Positions 27,926 through 36,180 of a DNA stretch of 64,000 bases are shown in pieces. Positions within the stretch are counted from its first letter, which is position 1. Each line of letters begins with the position of its first letter. The stretch covers positions 3,100,001-3,164,000 of the forward strand of contig NZ_LN850107.1 in NCBI RefSeq assembly GCF_900070365.1, given 5' to 3'. The DNA is from Alloactinosynnema sp. L-07. Lineage in GTDB: Bacteria > Actinomycetota > Actinomycetes > Mycobacteriales > Pseudonocardiaceae. The notes under the pieces are model-generated. The model searched no databases. It worked only from the letters and a program-made list of their open reading frames with translations, and was not told the origin of the DNA. A program made the position numbers and the translations under genes.

Positions 27926-28158
27926 TCGCCGAACGTGAACGCCTGACCCTGCGCCAACTCCTGGCGCCTCGGCGGCGGCCGCGGCCACCAGGTCGTCGCC
28001 GGAACCCTGACCAGATCGCCGACCACATCGAACTCTGGTTCACCCAGGGCGCCGCCGACGGCTTCAACGTGATGGCGCCGCTGCTGCCGTCCGGGTTGGA
28101 GGAGTTCGTCGAGACTGTCGTCCCGCTGCTAAGGGCACGCGGCCTGTTCCGCCGCTGA
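27919..28158 (+). pseudogene. 3' remnant of an NtaA/SnaA/DszA-type flavin monooxygenase
   Basis: Only about 80 C-terminal codons remain. The end reads DHIELWFTQGAADGFNVMAP and then LPSGLEEFVETVVPLLRARG, the typical C-terminus of NtaA-family FMN-dependent monooxygenases. Just before it, LDVAERERLTLRQLL and a GTPDQIA-like segment are in frames that differ by compensating single-base changes near 27967 and 28007. There is no start and the N-terminal 350 or so residues are missing. The gene faced away from the FMN reductase, so one deletion probably removed the 5' ends of both and joined what was left. Confidence 0.72.
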
Positions 28159-28170
28159 GTCCGACCGTGC

Positions 28171-29187
28171 TCAGACGCCGCCCTCGGGTCGGGTGCTGAA
28201 CGCGGCGTCGAAAGACGTGGTCGGCGGATCGAACACGAGGTTCCGGACGAACGCGACGGCCTCCTGCGCGCCGCGGAGTCGGTCCATGCCCGCGTCCTCC
28301 CACTCCACCGAGATCGGTCCGGCGTAGCCGATGGCGTTCAGCGCGCGGAAGCAGTCCTCCCATGGCACGTCGCCGTGGCCGGTCGAGACGAAGTCCCAGC
28401 CGCGGCGGGGGTGGCCCCAGGGCAGGTGGGAGCCAAGGCGTCCGCCGCGGCCGTCGAAGCGCTTGCGGGTGTCCTTGCAGTCGACGTGGTAGATCCGGTC
28501 GGCGAAATCGAGGATGAAGCCGACCGGGTCGAGGTCCTGCCAGACGAAGTGCGACGGGTCCCAGTTCAGGCCGAAGGCGGGGCGGTTGTCCACCGCGTCC
28601 AGGGTGCGTTTCGTGGTCCAGAAGTCGTAGGCGATCTCCGACGGGTGGACCTCGTGGGCGAAGCGCACGCCGACCTCGTCGAACACGTCGAGGATCGGGT
28701 TCCACCGACGCGCGAAGTCCGCGTAGCCGTCCTCGATCACCGATTCGGGCACCGGTGGGAACATCGCCACGTACTTCCAGATCTTCGACCCGGTGAACCC
28801 GACGACGGTGTCCACGCCGAGTTCGGCCGCCGCCCGCGCCGCGTCGGCCATGTCGGCGGCGGCCCGCTGCCGAACGCCCTCCGGCTCGCCGTCGCCCCAA
28901 ACGCGGGCGGGCAGGATGGCCTGGTGGCGGAAGTCGATCGGGTCGTCGCAGATCGCCTGGCCGACGAGGTGGTTGGAGATGGCGAAGACCTTCAGGCCGT
29001 GCCGGTCGAGCTGGGCGAGCTTGGCCTCGACGTACCCGTCCTCGGCGACGGCGCGGTCGACCTCGAAGTGGTCACCGGAGCAGGCGATCTCCACCCCGTC
29101 ATAGCCCCACTTCGCCGCGAGCGCGCACACCTCGTCGAAGGGCAGGTCGGCCCACTGGCCGGAGAACAGGGTGATCGGGCGGCTCAT
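28171..29187 (-). CDS. Sugar phosphate isomerase/epimerase (TIM barrel)
   Basis: 338 residues of the AP-endonuclease-2-like TIM-barrel family. Likely metal-site residues are in [30 protein letters not shown] and [10 protein letters not shown], the pattern of sugar isomerases and epimerases such as those acting on inosose or related polyols. It is the last gene of the ebo-type operon and overlaps the upstream phosphodiesterase gene by four bases (ATGA). Because the operon starts with inositol-3-phosphate synthase, an inositol-derived substrate is plausible but inferred. Confidence 0.85.
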   Translation of the reverse strand: MSRPITLFSGQWADLPFDEVCALAAKWGYDGVEIACSGDHFEVDRAVAEDGYVEAKLAQLDRHGLKVFAISNHLVGQAICDDPIDFRHQAILPARVWGDGEPEGVRQRAAADMADAARAAAELGVDTVVGFTGSKIWKYVAMFPPVPESVIEDGYADFARRWNPILDVFDEVGVRFAHEVHPSEIAYDFWTTKRTLDAVDNRPAFGLNWDPSHFVWQDLDPVGFILDFADRIYHVDCKDTRKRFDGRGGRLGSHLPWGHPRRGWDFVSTGHGDVPWEDCFRALNAIGYAGPISVEWEDAGMDRLRGAQEAVAFVRNLVFDPPTTSFDAAFSTRPEGGV

Positions 29188-30587
29188 CGAACCAGCTCCT
29201 TCGCGGAGAGTCCTTGCAGGTCGAGCAGGAGGTCACGGACGTCGGTGGCGGCGATGCGGCCGTCGCGTTCGACGGCGGCGGGCACGGCCGGGTCGGAACA
29301 CAGCAGGACCGGGCCCTCGTCGGCGGAGTCGGGCAGCCTGCCGTGGGTGCCGCGCACGACGGACGGGTCCAGCGGCACGACCTTCATCGTGTACCGGAGG
29401 CCGAGCTTCTTGCGCGCGAGCGTCAGCCCCGCTTTGGCCTTGGCGAGCGGGTCGGCCGGGTCGAAGAACAGCTCGGCCGGGTCGTAGCCGGGCTTGCGGT
29501 GGATGTCGACGCCTCGGGCGAAGTCCGGCGCGCGGTCGTTGTCGGTCCAGTAGTAGTAGGTGAACCAGGCGTCCGGCTCGGCGACGGCGACCAGTTCGCC
29601 GGACCGCTCATGGTCGAGTCCGACGCTCGCCTGGGCCGCGCGGTCGAAGACGGTGTCCACGCCGGGCAGCTTGTCCAGGATCGCCTTCACCCGCGGCACG
29701 TCGGCCGGGTCGGCCACGTAGACGTGCGCGAGTTGGTGGTCGGCGACGGCGAAGGCGCGCGAGGTCCACGGGTCGAGGTACTCCATGCCCGCCTGCGTGT
29801 AGACCTCCAGCAGACCTTCGGCACGCAGCGCGCGGTTGATGTCGACCGGCCTGCGCGCCTCGGTGATCCCGTACTCAGACAAGGCGACCACCGTGGCGCC
29901 CGCGGACGAAGCGTCACCGAGCAGCGGGGCGATCGCGGCGTCGACGTCGCGCGCGGCGGCGACGGCCTGGGCGGAGTCCGGACCGAACCGTTGCAGGTCG
30001 TAGTCCAGGTGCGGGACGTAGACCAGCAGCAGGTCAGGACGCTGGTCGGCGAGGATCTGCCGGGCCGCGCCGACGATCCACCGGCTCGACCCGATCGACG
30101 CCGTCGGCCCCCAGTACTGGAACAGCGGGAACGCGCCGAGCGACCCGGTGAGCCGGTCGTGCAGCTCGGGTGGGCGGACGTAGCAGTCCGGCGACTTGCG
30201 CCCGTCGGCGTGGTAGATCGGGCGCGGGGTGACCGTGATGTCGGTCGAGGCGCCCATCGCGTACCACCAGCAGACGTTCGCCGCGGTGTAGCCGGGGTGC
30301 GCGCGGCGGGCGGTCTCCCACACCTTCTCCCCCGCCACCAGCGCGTTGTGCTGGCGCCACAGGTGCACCTCGCCGAGGTCGCGGAAGTACCATCCGTTGC
30401 CGACGATCCCGTGCTCGGCGGGGGTGCGGCCGGTGAGCAGGGTCGACTGCACGCTGCAGGTGACGGCGGGCAGCACGGTGCCGAGTTCGGCCTGCCAGCC
30501 CTGGGCGCCGATGCGGGCCAGGTTCGGCATGTGCGCCAGCAGCCGGGGCGTCATCCCGACGACATCGATGACCACCAAGGGCTTCAT
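29184..30587 (-). CDS. eboF: Alkaline phosphatase / nucleotide pyrophosphatase family protein (EboF-like)
   Basis: 467 residues. The N-terminal [13 protein letters not shown] gives the first metal ligand, and [19 protein letters not shown] carries the nucleophile Thr/Ser region and TG-xP-xxHGI signature of type I phosphodiesterases. Further ligands appear in [14 protein letters not shown] and [10 protein letters not shown]. No signal peptide is seen, so it acts inside the cell. Proteins of this class are EboF in ebo clusters, where the substrate is unknown. ATG 30587 overlaps the EboE gene stop; a longer frame to 30821 runs into that gene. Confidence 0.83.
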   Translation of the reverse strand: MKPLVVIDVVGMTPRLLAHMPNLARIGAQGWQAELGTVLPAVTCSVQSTLLTGRTPAEHGIVGNGWYFRDLGEVHLWRQHNALVAGEKVWETARRAHPGYTAANVCWWYAMGASTDITVTPRPIYHADGRKSPDCYVRPPELHDRLTGSLGAFPLFQYWGPTASIGSSRWIVGAARQILADQRPDLLLVYVPHLDYDLQRFGPDSAQAVAAARDVDAAIAPLLGDASSAGATVVALSEYGITEARRPVDINRALRAEGLLEVYTQAGMEYLDPWTSRAFAVADHQLAHVYVADPADVPRVKAILDKLPGVDTVFDRAAQASVGLDHERSGELVAVAEPDAWFTYYYWTDNDRAPDFARGVDIHRKPGYDPAELFFDPADPLAKAKAGLTLARKKLGLRYTMKVVPLDPSVVRGTHGRLPDSADEGPVLLCSDPAVPAAVERDGRIAATDVRDLLLDLQGLSAKELVR

Positions 30588-31681
30588 ACGGCCGCTCCCA
30601 GGCTCATGGCCGCCCAGCGCAGCTCCGCGGCGATGCCCGAGGACAGCGACGCCTGATCGAATCCGGGCAGGACCGACCAGGTGTAGGTCTCGACCTCGAC
30701 GTGCGGCAGCACCGCCACAGTGGACCGCAGCGCCGCCATGGCGGCAAGCAGGACATCGGTGGTCGAGGTGAGCGGCGCGGGCGGAGCGGCGTGCAGGGGG
30801 ACATGGAAATGGACCCGCCACGGATGCGCGGCGGGCAGGGTGTCGAACGCGTCGGGCAGGTCGTCGGCGGGGAGGACGCCGACCGGGGTGTTCTCCCGAA
30901 CCTGGTGCAGGTAGCGGGGTTCGGCGAACGCGGCGAGCGCGGCCCTGGCCTCGGCGGTGCCCGGTTCGGCGACCTCCAGGGCCGCCGACGCCTGCACCTT
31001 GACCACCGACAGCCCGGCCCGGTGGATCGCCGACACGGTGTCGGCCGGGTCGGCGAAGGACACCGCGAGGTGGCAGGTGTCCAGGCAGATCCCCACGTAG
31101 TCCGGGTCGACGTGCCCGGCCAGCCAGGCCACGGCGTCGGCCACGGTGTCGAGCACGCAGCCCGGCTCCGGTTCGACCGCGAGCCGGATCGGCCGGTCCG
31201 ACGCCGACCGCACCACCTGGGTGATCTTGTCGAACGCTCGCCGCGCCCGCGCGTCATCCTCGGCGGTCCACGGTTCGCGCCAGGCCAGCGGTAGCGTCGA
31301 GATGCTGCCGTAGGCCGCGGAGTCCGGCAGCAGGTCGGCGAGCACGGTCGCGCAGTCGGCCGTATAGGCCACGCGCTCGCGGTCGGCCCAGGTCGGCAGA
31401 TAGACGGCGTGTTTGACGACGTCGTCGTGGAAGCCGCCGTAGGGGAACGCGTTGAGGGTGCTGACCGTCAGCCCGCGAGCGTCGAGTTCGGCCCGCAGCC
31501 CGTGCCGGGCGGTGGCGTCCGCCGCCAGCGCGCGGGCGACGGGCGCCGACAGCCACAGGCCGAGCGCGAGCGTGTCGACCGCCAGTTCCTCGCGGACGGC
31601 GACGGCGTAGCGGTCGAGCTGGGCGACGATCCCGGCGAGGTCCTCGGCCGGGTGGACGTTGGTGCAGTAGGCCGGGATCAC
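30584..31681 (-). CDS. eboE: Metabolite traffic protein EboE (TIM barrel)
   Basis: 365 residues. Begins YCTNVHPAEDLAGIVAQLDRYA, the distinct start of EboE, and continues with LNAFPYGGFHDDVVKHAVYLPTW-type and AVEPEPGCVLDT and CLDTCHLAVSF blocks, where Glu, Asp and His would bind metal. In cyanobacteria the ebo genes are needed to move a scytonemin precursor to the periplasm; elsewhere they accompany other natural products. The start is GTG at 31681, which overlaps the TatD-like gene stop (GTGA). I am confident in the family, not in the substrate. Confidence 0.85.
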   Translation of the reverse strand: MIPAYCTNVHPAEDLAGIVAQLDRYAVAVREELAVDTLALGLWLSAPVARALAADATARHGLRAELDARGLTVSTLNAFPYGGFHDDVVKHAVYLPTWADRERVAYTADCATVLADLLPDSAAYGSISTLPLAWREPWTAEDDARARRAFDKITQVVRSASDRPIRLAVEPEPGCVLDTVADAVAWLAGHVDPDYVGICLDTCHLAVSFADPADTVSAIHRAGLSVVKVQASAALEVAEPGTAEARAALAAFAEPRYLHQVRENTPVGVLPADDLPDAFDTLPAAHPWRVHFHVPLHAAPPAPLTSTTDVLLAAMAALRSTVAVLPHVEVETYTWSVLPGFDQASLSSGIAAELRWAAMSLGAAV

Positions 31682-32532
31682 GCGCGCTCACCGCGCAGCA
31701 CCGAGTTGCCCGCGAACGTCTCGGCCGCATCGGGCGCGTCGTCGAGCACCAACCGCCCGCTCTGCCCGTAGAATTCCACTGGGTTGCGCCACAGCACGGT
31801 GTCCACATCGGACTCGGTGAAGCCCGCGGCGAGCATCGCCAAGCCGGTTTTGTGTGTCTTGAGCGGGTCGGAGCGACCCCAGTCGGCCGCGGAGTTCACC
31901 AGCACCCGCTCGGTGCCGTACTCCTTGAGGATCGCGACCATCCGCGTCTCGTCCATCTTGGTGTCCGGGTAGACCGAGAAACCCATCCAGCACCCGGCTT
32001 CGGCGACCGCGCGCACGGTCAGCTCGTTGAGGTGGTCCACCACGACGCGCTCGGCGGGCAGGCCCGACTCGGCGACCAGGTCGAGCGTGCGCCGCGTGCC
32101 CGCCGTCTTGTCCCGGTGCGGGGTGTGCACCAGCGCGGGCAGGCCGTGCTCGACGGCCATCTCCAACTGCCTTGCGAACGCGTGGTCCTCTTCCGGCGTC
32201 ATCGAGTCGAAGCCGATCTCGCCGACCGCGACCACACCGTCCTTGGCGAGGTAGCGCGGGAGCAGGTCGAGCACGCCGACACAGCGCGGATCGTTGGCCT
32301 CCTTGGGGTTCAGCGCGATCGCGCAGTGGTGCCGGATGCCGAACTGGGCCGCCCGGAACCGCTCCCAGCCGATGAGCGCGTCGAAGTAGTCGGTGAACGA
32401 GCCCACCGACGTGCGGGGCTGGCCGAGCCAGAACGCGGGCTCGACGAGCGCGCGGACCCCCGCGGCGTACATCGCCTCGTAGTCGTCGGTGGTGCGGGAG
32501 GTCATGTGGATGTGGGGATCGAAGATGCGCAT
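31678..32532 (-). CDS. eboB: TatD-like metal-dependent hydrolase (EboB)
   Basis: 284 residues of the amidohydrolase TIM-barrel type. FDPHIHMTSRTTDDY holds the HxH metal pair, VGEIGFDS the carboxylate, LVHTPHRDK and VVDHLNE further histidines, and VLVNSAADWGRSDPLKTHK the final Asp. This is the EboB subgroup rather than DNA-processing TatD. ATG 32532 overlaps the upstream stop by one base (TGATG), and the longer open frame to 33066 lies over the preceding gene. Role within the ebo pathway is unknown. Confidence 0.83.
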   Translation of the reverse strand: MRIFDPHIHMTSRTTDDYEAMYAAGVRALVEPAFWLGQPRTSVGSFTDYFDALIGWERFRAAQFGIRHHCAIALNPKEANDPRCVGVLDLLPRYLAKDGVVAVGEIGFDSMTPEEDHAFARQLEMAVEHGLPALVHTPHRDKTAGTRRTLDLVAESGLPAERVVVDHLNELTVRAVAEAGCWMGFSVYPDTKMDETRMVAILKEYGTERVLVNSAADWGRSDPLKTHKTGLAMLAAGFTESDVDTVLWRNPVEFYGQSGRLVLDDAPDAAETFAGNSVLRGERA

Positions 32533-33914
32533 CAGCTCTGGCTCCTCAGCAGGTCGACAGCGTCGTCGGGTACCGTGCGGCCCGCCGCGCGGCGCTCGTC
32601 GGCGAAGGCGCCGACCATCCGCAGCAGCTCGCCGTCCACCCGCCGGTCGAGCCCGGCGACGGCGGCCAGCGGGATCGAGGTGAACAGGCACTTGAGGACG
32701 CCGTGGCGCCATGAGTGCTGGTCGAGGTGGTCGGCGGCGAACGGTCCGAGCGCGGCGGATACGAGGCTGGTGTCGTTGGCGCGCAAGGCGTCCTTGACGA
32801 TCTCCACCCCCGCTTCCGGCGCGATCTCGCCGACCTCGGCGAGCGCGTGCAGCACGCCTCGGCGCTCGGCGTCGTCGCCGTAGCGGTAGAGCGCGGTCAG
32901 CTCCTGGCCGAGCGCGTCGGCCTCGACCGCCGCCGCGTAGACGACCAGCAGCCGGGTCCGGGCCGCGTCGTCGACCTCTCGTCCCACCTCGCGGCCGACC
33001 GCCGGGAACAGCGCGCGGATCGAGTCCGGCGCCGACCGCACCGACCGCTCGGCCGAGACCAGCCACGGATGGTCCATAGTGGACTTTGGCAACGCGGCCC
33101 GCAGCGCCTCGATCGAACGCCGCGCCACGTCCGGGGCGGCATGGCTGTGGCGGGGCAGCTCGACGGCGGCCAGCCCGCGATAGCCGACCTCGGTGAGCGC
33201 GGCCAATGTCGCGGGCAGGTCGAGCACGCCGTCACCGAACTCCAGGTGCTCGTGCACCCCGGGCAGCATGTCGTCCAGCTGGATGTTGACCAGCAGCCCC
33301 GCCGCCTCGCGGATGCACGCCGCGGCGTCCTTCGGCTCGACCGCGACGCAGTGGCCGACGTCGAGGGTGATGCCCAGCAGGTCCGGCGAGCCGAGTTCGG
33401 CCCGCAGCCGCAGCGCGTCGGTGAGCCGCTCGACCAGCATGCCGGGCTCCGGCTCGATGCCCAGCGGCACGCCGTAGCCTGCCGCGCCGTCAAGCACCGC
33501 GCCCACGCCCGCGCGCAGCCGGTCCCACGCCACCTCAGGATCCACAGTGGACGGTCGGATGCCCGACCAGAACGACACGCAGTCCGCGCCGAGCGCCGAG
33601 GCCACCCGCACGGCCCGCAGCAGGAAGTCGACCCGGACGTCCTGTGCCTCGCTGACCAGCGTCGGGTGGTGCTTGCGCCGCGCGTCGAGCAGGTACCGCG
33701 CCCCCGTCTCGACGACCACCCGGAGCCCCAACTGGTCCAGCCGCGCGGCGATCCGGTTGGCCTGGCCTGCGATGTCGTCGGCGAACGGGTCGAGGTGGTG
33801 GTGGTCGAGGGTCAGCGCGACCCCGGTGTAGCCGAGGTCGGCGATCACCGCGAGGGCGTCGTCGAGCCGGTGGTTGGCGAACCCGTTGGTGCCATAGCCG
33901 AGGTCGAAGCTCAT
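32532..33914 (-). CDS. eboA: Fusion of sugar phosphate isomerase/epimerase and EboA domain
   Basis: 460 residues. Residues 1-275 form a TIM barrel of the isomerase/epimerase type (GTNGFANHRLDDALAVIADL, IEPEPGMLVERL, TLDVGHCVAVEP, VELPRHSHAAP). From about 280 an EboA-like helical domain follows (RALFPAVGREVGREVDDAART, LLVVYAAAVEADALGQELT, HSWRHGVLKCLFTSIPLAAV). In cyanobacteria EboA is a separate protein, so this fusion shows directly that the epimerase belongs to the system. ATG 33914 overlaps the EboC gene. A second separate epimerase ends the operon. Confidence 0.82.
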   Translation of the reverse strand: MSFDLGYGTNGFANHRLDDALAVIADLGYTGVALTLDHHHLDPFADDIAGQANRIAARLDQLGLRVVVETGARYLLDARRKHHPTLVSEAQDVRVDFLLRAVRVASALGADCVSFWSGIRPSTVDPEVAWDRLRAGVGAVLDGAAGYGVPLGIEPEPGMLVERLTDALRLRAELGSPDLLGITLDVGHCVAVEPKDAAACIREAAGLLVNIQLDDMLPGVHEHLEFGDGVLDLPATLAALTEVGYRGLAAVELPRHSHAAPDVARRSIEALRAALPKSTMDHPWLVSAERSVRSAPDSIRALFPAVGREVGREVDDAARTRLLVVYAAAVEADALGQELTALYRYGDDAERRGVLHALAEVGEIAPEAGVEIVKDALRANDTSLVSAALGPFAADHLDQHSWRHGVLKCLFTSIPLAAVAGLDRRVDGELLRMVGAFADERRAAGRTVPDDAVDLLRSQS

Positions 33915-34765
33915 GTCGGACTCACCTTCCGGCTCAGCCGCCGCGCCAGCGGCAGCGCCAGCGCGACCACGGCGGCACCGGCCGCCGATCCGGCGCGGGC
34001 GGCCAGCGCTGACTGCAACGGCACCATTCCGTGGATGCCTGCCTTCGTCGCACCGCGGACGGTGGCCGCGCTCGGGTCGACCGCGGCCGCGTACTGCGCC
34101 CGGCCGACCGAGGCGGCGTACCCGGCGGCCGCCACCGCGCCCGCGACCCGGTGGCGCCAGGAGCGCGCCGGTCCGCCGACCGCGGCGAGCGCGGTCAGCA
34201 CCGTGCCGCCGACCGCGGCCCGCGCGACCTCGGGCGATCCGCCGTGAACCTCACCGCGCGACAAGGCGGTCACGGCGAAGGTGTGGGCCGCCATGGCCGT
34301 CGCCGCGGGCAGGGCCGACGCGGCCCGGGCACGGCCTGCGCCGAGCAGCACATCGAGCCCACGGCAGGCCGCCATCGCGGCGGGCCCGGCCGGGGTGGAC
34401 TTGAGAACGGTGTCGTAGGACCAGATCGCACCCGCCAGCAAGACCGCGACGCGCGCCGAGTCCCGGCCGCCCGCCCACGCCGCGATGCCCAGACCCGCGG
34501 CGGTGAGCGCCGTGGCCGTTGCCAACGCCGCGCCCGGGCTGACCCGGCCGGACGGGATGGGCCGCTCGGGGCGTTCGGTCGCGTCGAGTCCGCGGTCGGA
34601 CCAGTCGTTGAGCGCCATCCCGGACCAGTACAGCGCCACCGACGCCAGCGGCAGCAACAGTCGCCTGCCGGTGAGCGGTCGACCGCTCACGGCGGCTCCC
34701 GCGACGGTGTCGCCCAGCACGGTCAGCGCGGCGGGCGCGCGGACAAGTTCGAGGTAGGGGTTCAT
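33911..34765 (-). CDS. eboC: UbiA-like prenyltransferase EboC
   Basis: 284 residues with about eight membrane segments. The Asp-rich motif after the second segment, ALNDWSDRGLDATERPERP, is the Mg-diphosphate site of UbiA prenyltransferases. A second Asp-rich site is less clear (SYDTVLKSTPAGPA), as is normal for the EboC group. It would transfer a prenyl or similar lipid group to a polar acceptor at the membrane. ATG 34765 overlaps the inositol synthase stop (ATGA). Confidence 0.84.
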   Translation of the reverse strand: MNPYLELVRAPAALTVLGDTVAGAAVSGRPLTGRRLLLPLASVALYWSGMALNDWSDRGLDATERPERPIPSGRVSPGAALATATALTAAGLGIAAWAGGRDSARVAVLLAGAIWSYDTVLKSTPAGPAAMAACRGLDVLLGAGRARAASALPAATAMAAHTFAVTALSRGEVHGGSPEVARAAVGGTVLTALAAVGGPARSWRHRVAGAVAAAGYAASVGRAQYAAAVDPSAATVRGATKAGIHGMVPLQSALAARAGSAAGAAVVALALPLARRLSRKVSPT

Positions 34766-35916
34766 GCGCGCAACTCCCCCGCCCACCGGTACAGCTCGCG
34801 GGTCTGCTCGGCGAAGCGGTGTTCGTCGGATCCCAACGGGTCCTTGAAGAAGACCGCCAGCGAGCCCAGCGGACCGGACTGGCCGTCGGCGTGCGCGGCG
34901 GCGACCAGCCGGGCCAGGTCCAGCACCAGCGGAGCCGCCAGCGAAGAGTCCAGGCCGGTCCAGGTGAACTGCAGGGTCATCCGAGCGCCGAGGAACCCCT
35001 CGAACGAGACGTGGTCCCAGGCCGTTTTCTGCTCGCCCAGGTCCGGCACGTTGTCGATGTGCAGCGGCGCGACGACGTCGTGGCCGAGCAGCGCGGCCAG
35101 GCCGCGGGCCTTGGACTCCAGCTTGCTGCCCGCCCGGTCGGGATCCTGCAGGGTCGCGCCGTCGCCGCCGCCGAGCAGGTTGGTGCCCGCCCACGAGCGG
35201 ACGCGCAGGGCGCGGGCGGTGAACATGGGCGCCAGGACCGTGCGCAGCAGGGTCTCCCCCGTCTTGCCGTCCCGGCCCGCGTACGGCAGAGCCAGCTCAC
35301 GGGCCAGCTGGTCCAGCACAGGCAGGGCGATACCGGTCGACGGCGTGAAGTCGACGAAGGAGCAGCCCGCCCGCAGTGCGGCGTACGCGGAAAGCGAACT
35401 GGCAGGCAGGACCGCTCGGCCCGGGTCGGCCATGGCCGCTTCCAGGGCGGCGAGGTCGCCGTGCTCGGGGACGAACGGCGCGGGCGGCTCGGTCGAGGAC
35501 ACGTTGACCACCACGACCCGCGCCAACCCGTGCCGGTCGCGGAACCCGGCGATGTCGTCGACCATCCGCCGCGCCGCGTCGGCCTGGCTGCCCTGGTGGG
35601 TCACCGGGTGGTAGCCGTCGCGGATCTCGGTGTCGACCGCGCGCAGACCAGGCACGATGTGACTGAGCAGGTGGTGCGGCAGCACGCCCGCCTGCGCCAG
35701 CGGCTCGGCGCACTTCTCCAGCGGCGTCGCCACCACGTCGTGCCCGCCGACGACGAGGTCCTCCCAGGCCGGTAACGGAACCTCGGCGAACTCGGGTCTC
35801 TGCGTGACACACCCGGTCGGCGGCGCGAGGCCCGCCCGCAGCGCGAGCAGCCCGCTGACCGCGGTGGTCGCGACCGACCCCCGGGCCCCGATGAGCCACA
35901 GCCCAGTGCGTGTCAT
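34762..35916 (-). CDS. ino1: Inositol-3-phosphate synthase family protein
   Basis: 384 residues. N-terminal Rossmann motif LIGARGSVATTAVSGL, then SSTEPPAPF, FVDFTPSTGIALPVL, YAGRDGKTGETLLRTVLAPM and SWAGTNLLGGGDGATL, all characteristic of myo-inositol-1(3)-phosphate synthase, including the Lys-containing GKTG loop. It converts glucose-6-phosphate to inositol-3-phosphate with NAD. Being the first gene of the ebo-type operon and coupled to EboC, it is probably dedicated to a secondary product and takes the place that the sugar phosphate cyclase EboD has in cyanobacterial clusters (inference). GGGAGG precedes ATG 35916. Confidence 0.87.
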   Translation of the reverse strand: MTRTGLWLIGARGSVATTAVSGLLALRAGLAPPTGCVTQRPEFAEVPLPAWEDLVVGGHDVVATPLEKCAEPLAQAGVLPHHLLSHIVPGLRAVDTEIRDGYHPVTHQGSQADAARRMVDDIAGFRDRHGLARVVVVNVSSTEPPAPFVPEHGDLAALEAAMADPGRAVLPASSLSAYAALRAGCSFVDFTPSTGIALPVLDQLARELALPYAGRDGKTGETLLRTVLAPMFTARALRVRSWAGTNLLGGGDGATLQDPDRAGSKLESKARGLAALLGHDVVAPLHIDNVPDLGEQKTAWDHVSFEGFLGARMTLQFTWTGLDSSLAAPLVLDLARLVAAAHADGQSGPLGSLAVFFKDPLGSDEHRFAEQTRELYRWAGELRA

Positions 35917-35943
35917 GGAACAGTCCTCCCATTACCCCGATTT

Positions 35944-36015
35944 GGTGTCCTGACCACGGGCAGGCGCCGGGTGGATGACACCCGACGCCCGCCGTCACGG
36001 GCATGGTCCGACACC
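35944..36015 (-). promoter_or_regulatory. Large hairpin in the leader of the ebo-type operon
   Basis: On the minus strand, GGTGTC pairs with GACACC at the base, GACCA with TGGTC above it, and a 15-bp stem with two G-U pairs (GGCGGGCGTCGGGTG with CACCCGGCGCCTGCC) closes a 5-base loop. The whole 72-bp structure ends 27 bases before the ino1 start codon. A competing hairpin, GCCCG-N6-CGGGC, uses part of the long stem, so two folds are possible. It could be an RNA switch, an attenuator or an operator; the octamer TGCCCGTG occurs twice in it. Confidence 0.5.
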
Positions 36016-36180
36016 CACGCCTGCGACGTCTAGGTGATGCCCAGCAGCGGACTTTCCTCGCTTGGACAGCTTGAAGACGGGTCACTCTTCTGCCTCGCAA
36101 CGGCCCACACCGCGCTAACCGAGCGAACGCGGACGCCGGTCGGCACACTGGACCTCCCATGACTTCCTAGGAGGACGGCC

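Noticed and set aside
27416..27988. Intact 190-residue FMN reductase gene
   Set aside because: The N-terminal 50 residues of this frame do not resemble the family; the true N-terminal sequence lies in other frames, so the gene is frameshifted and truncated.
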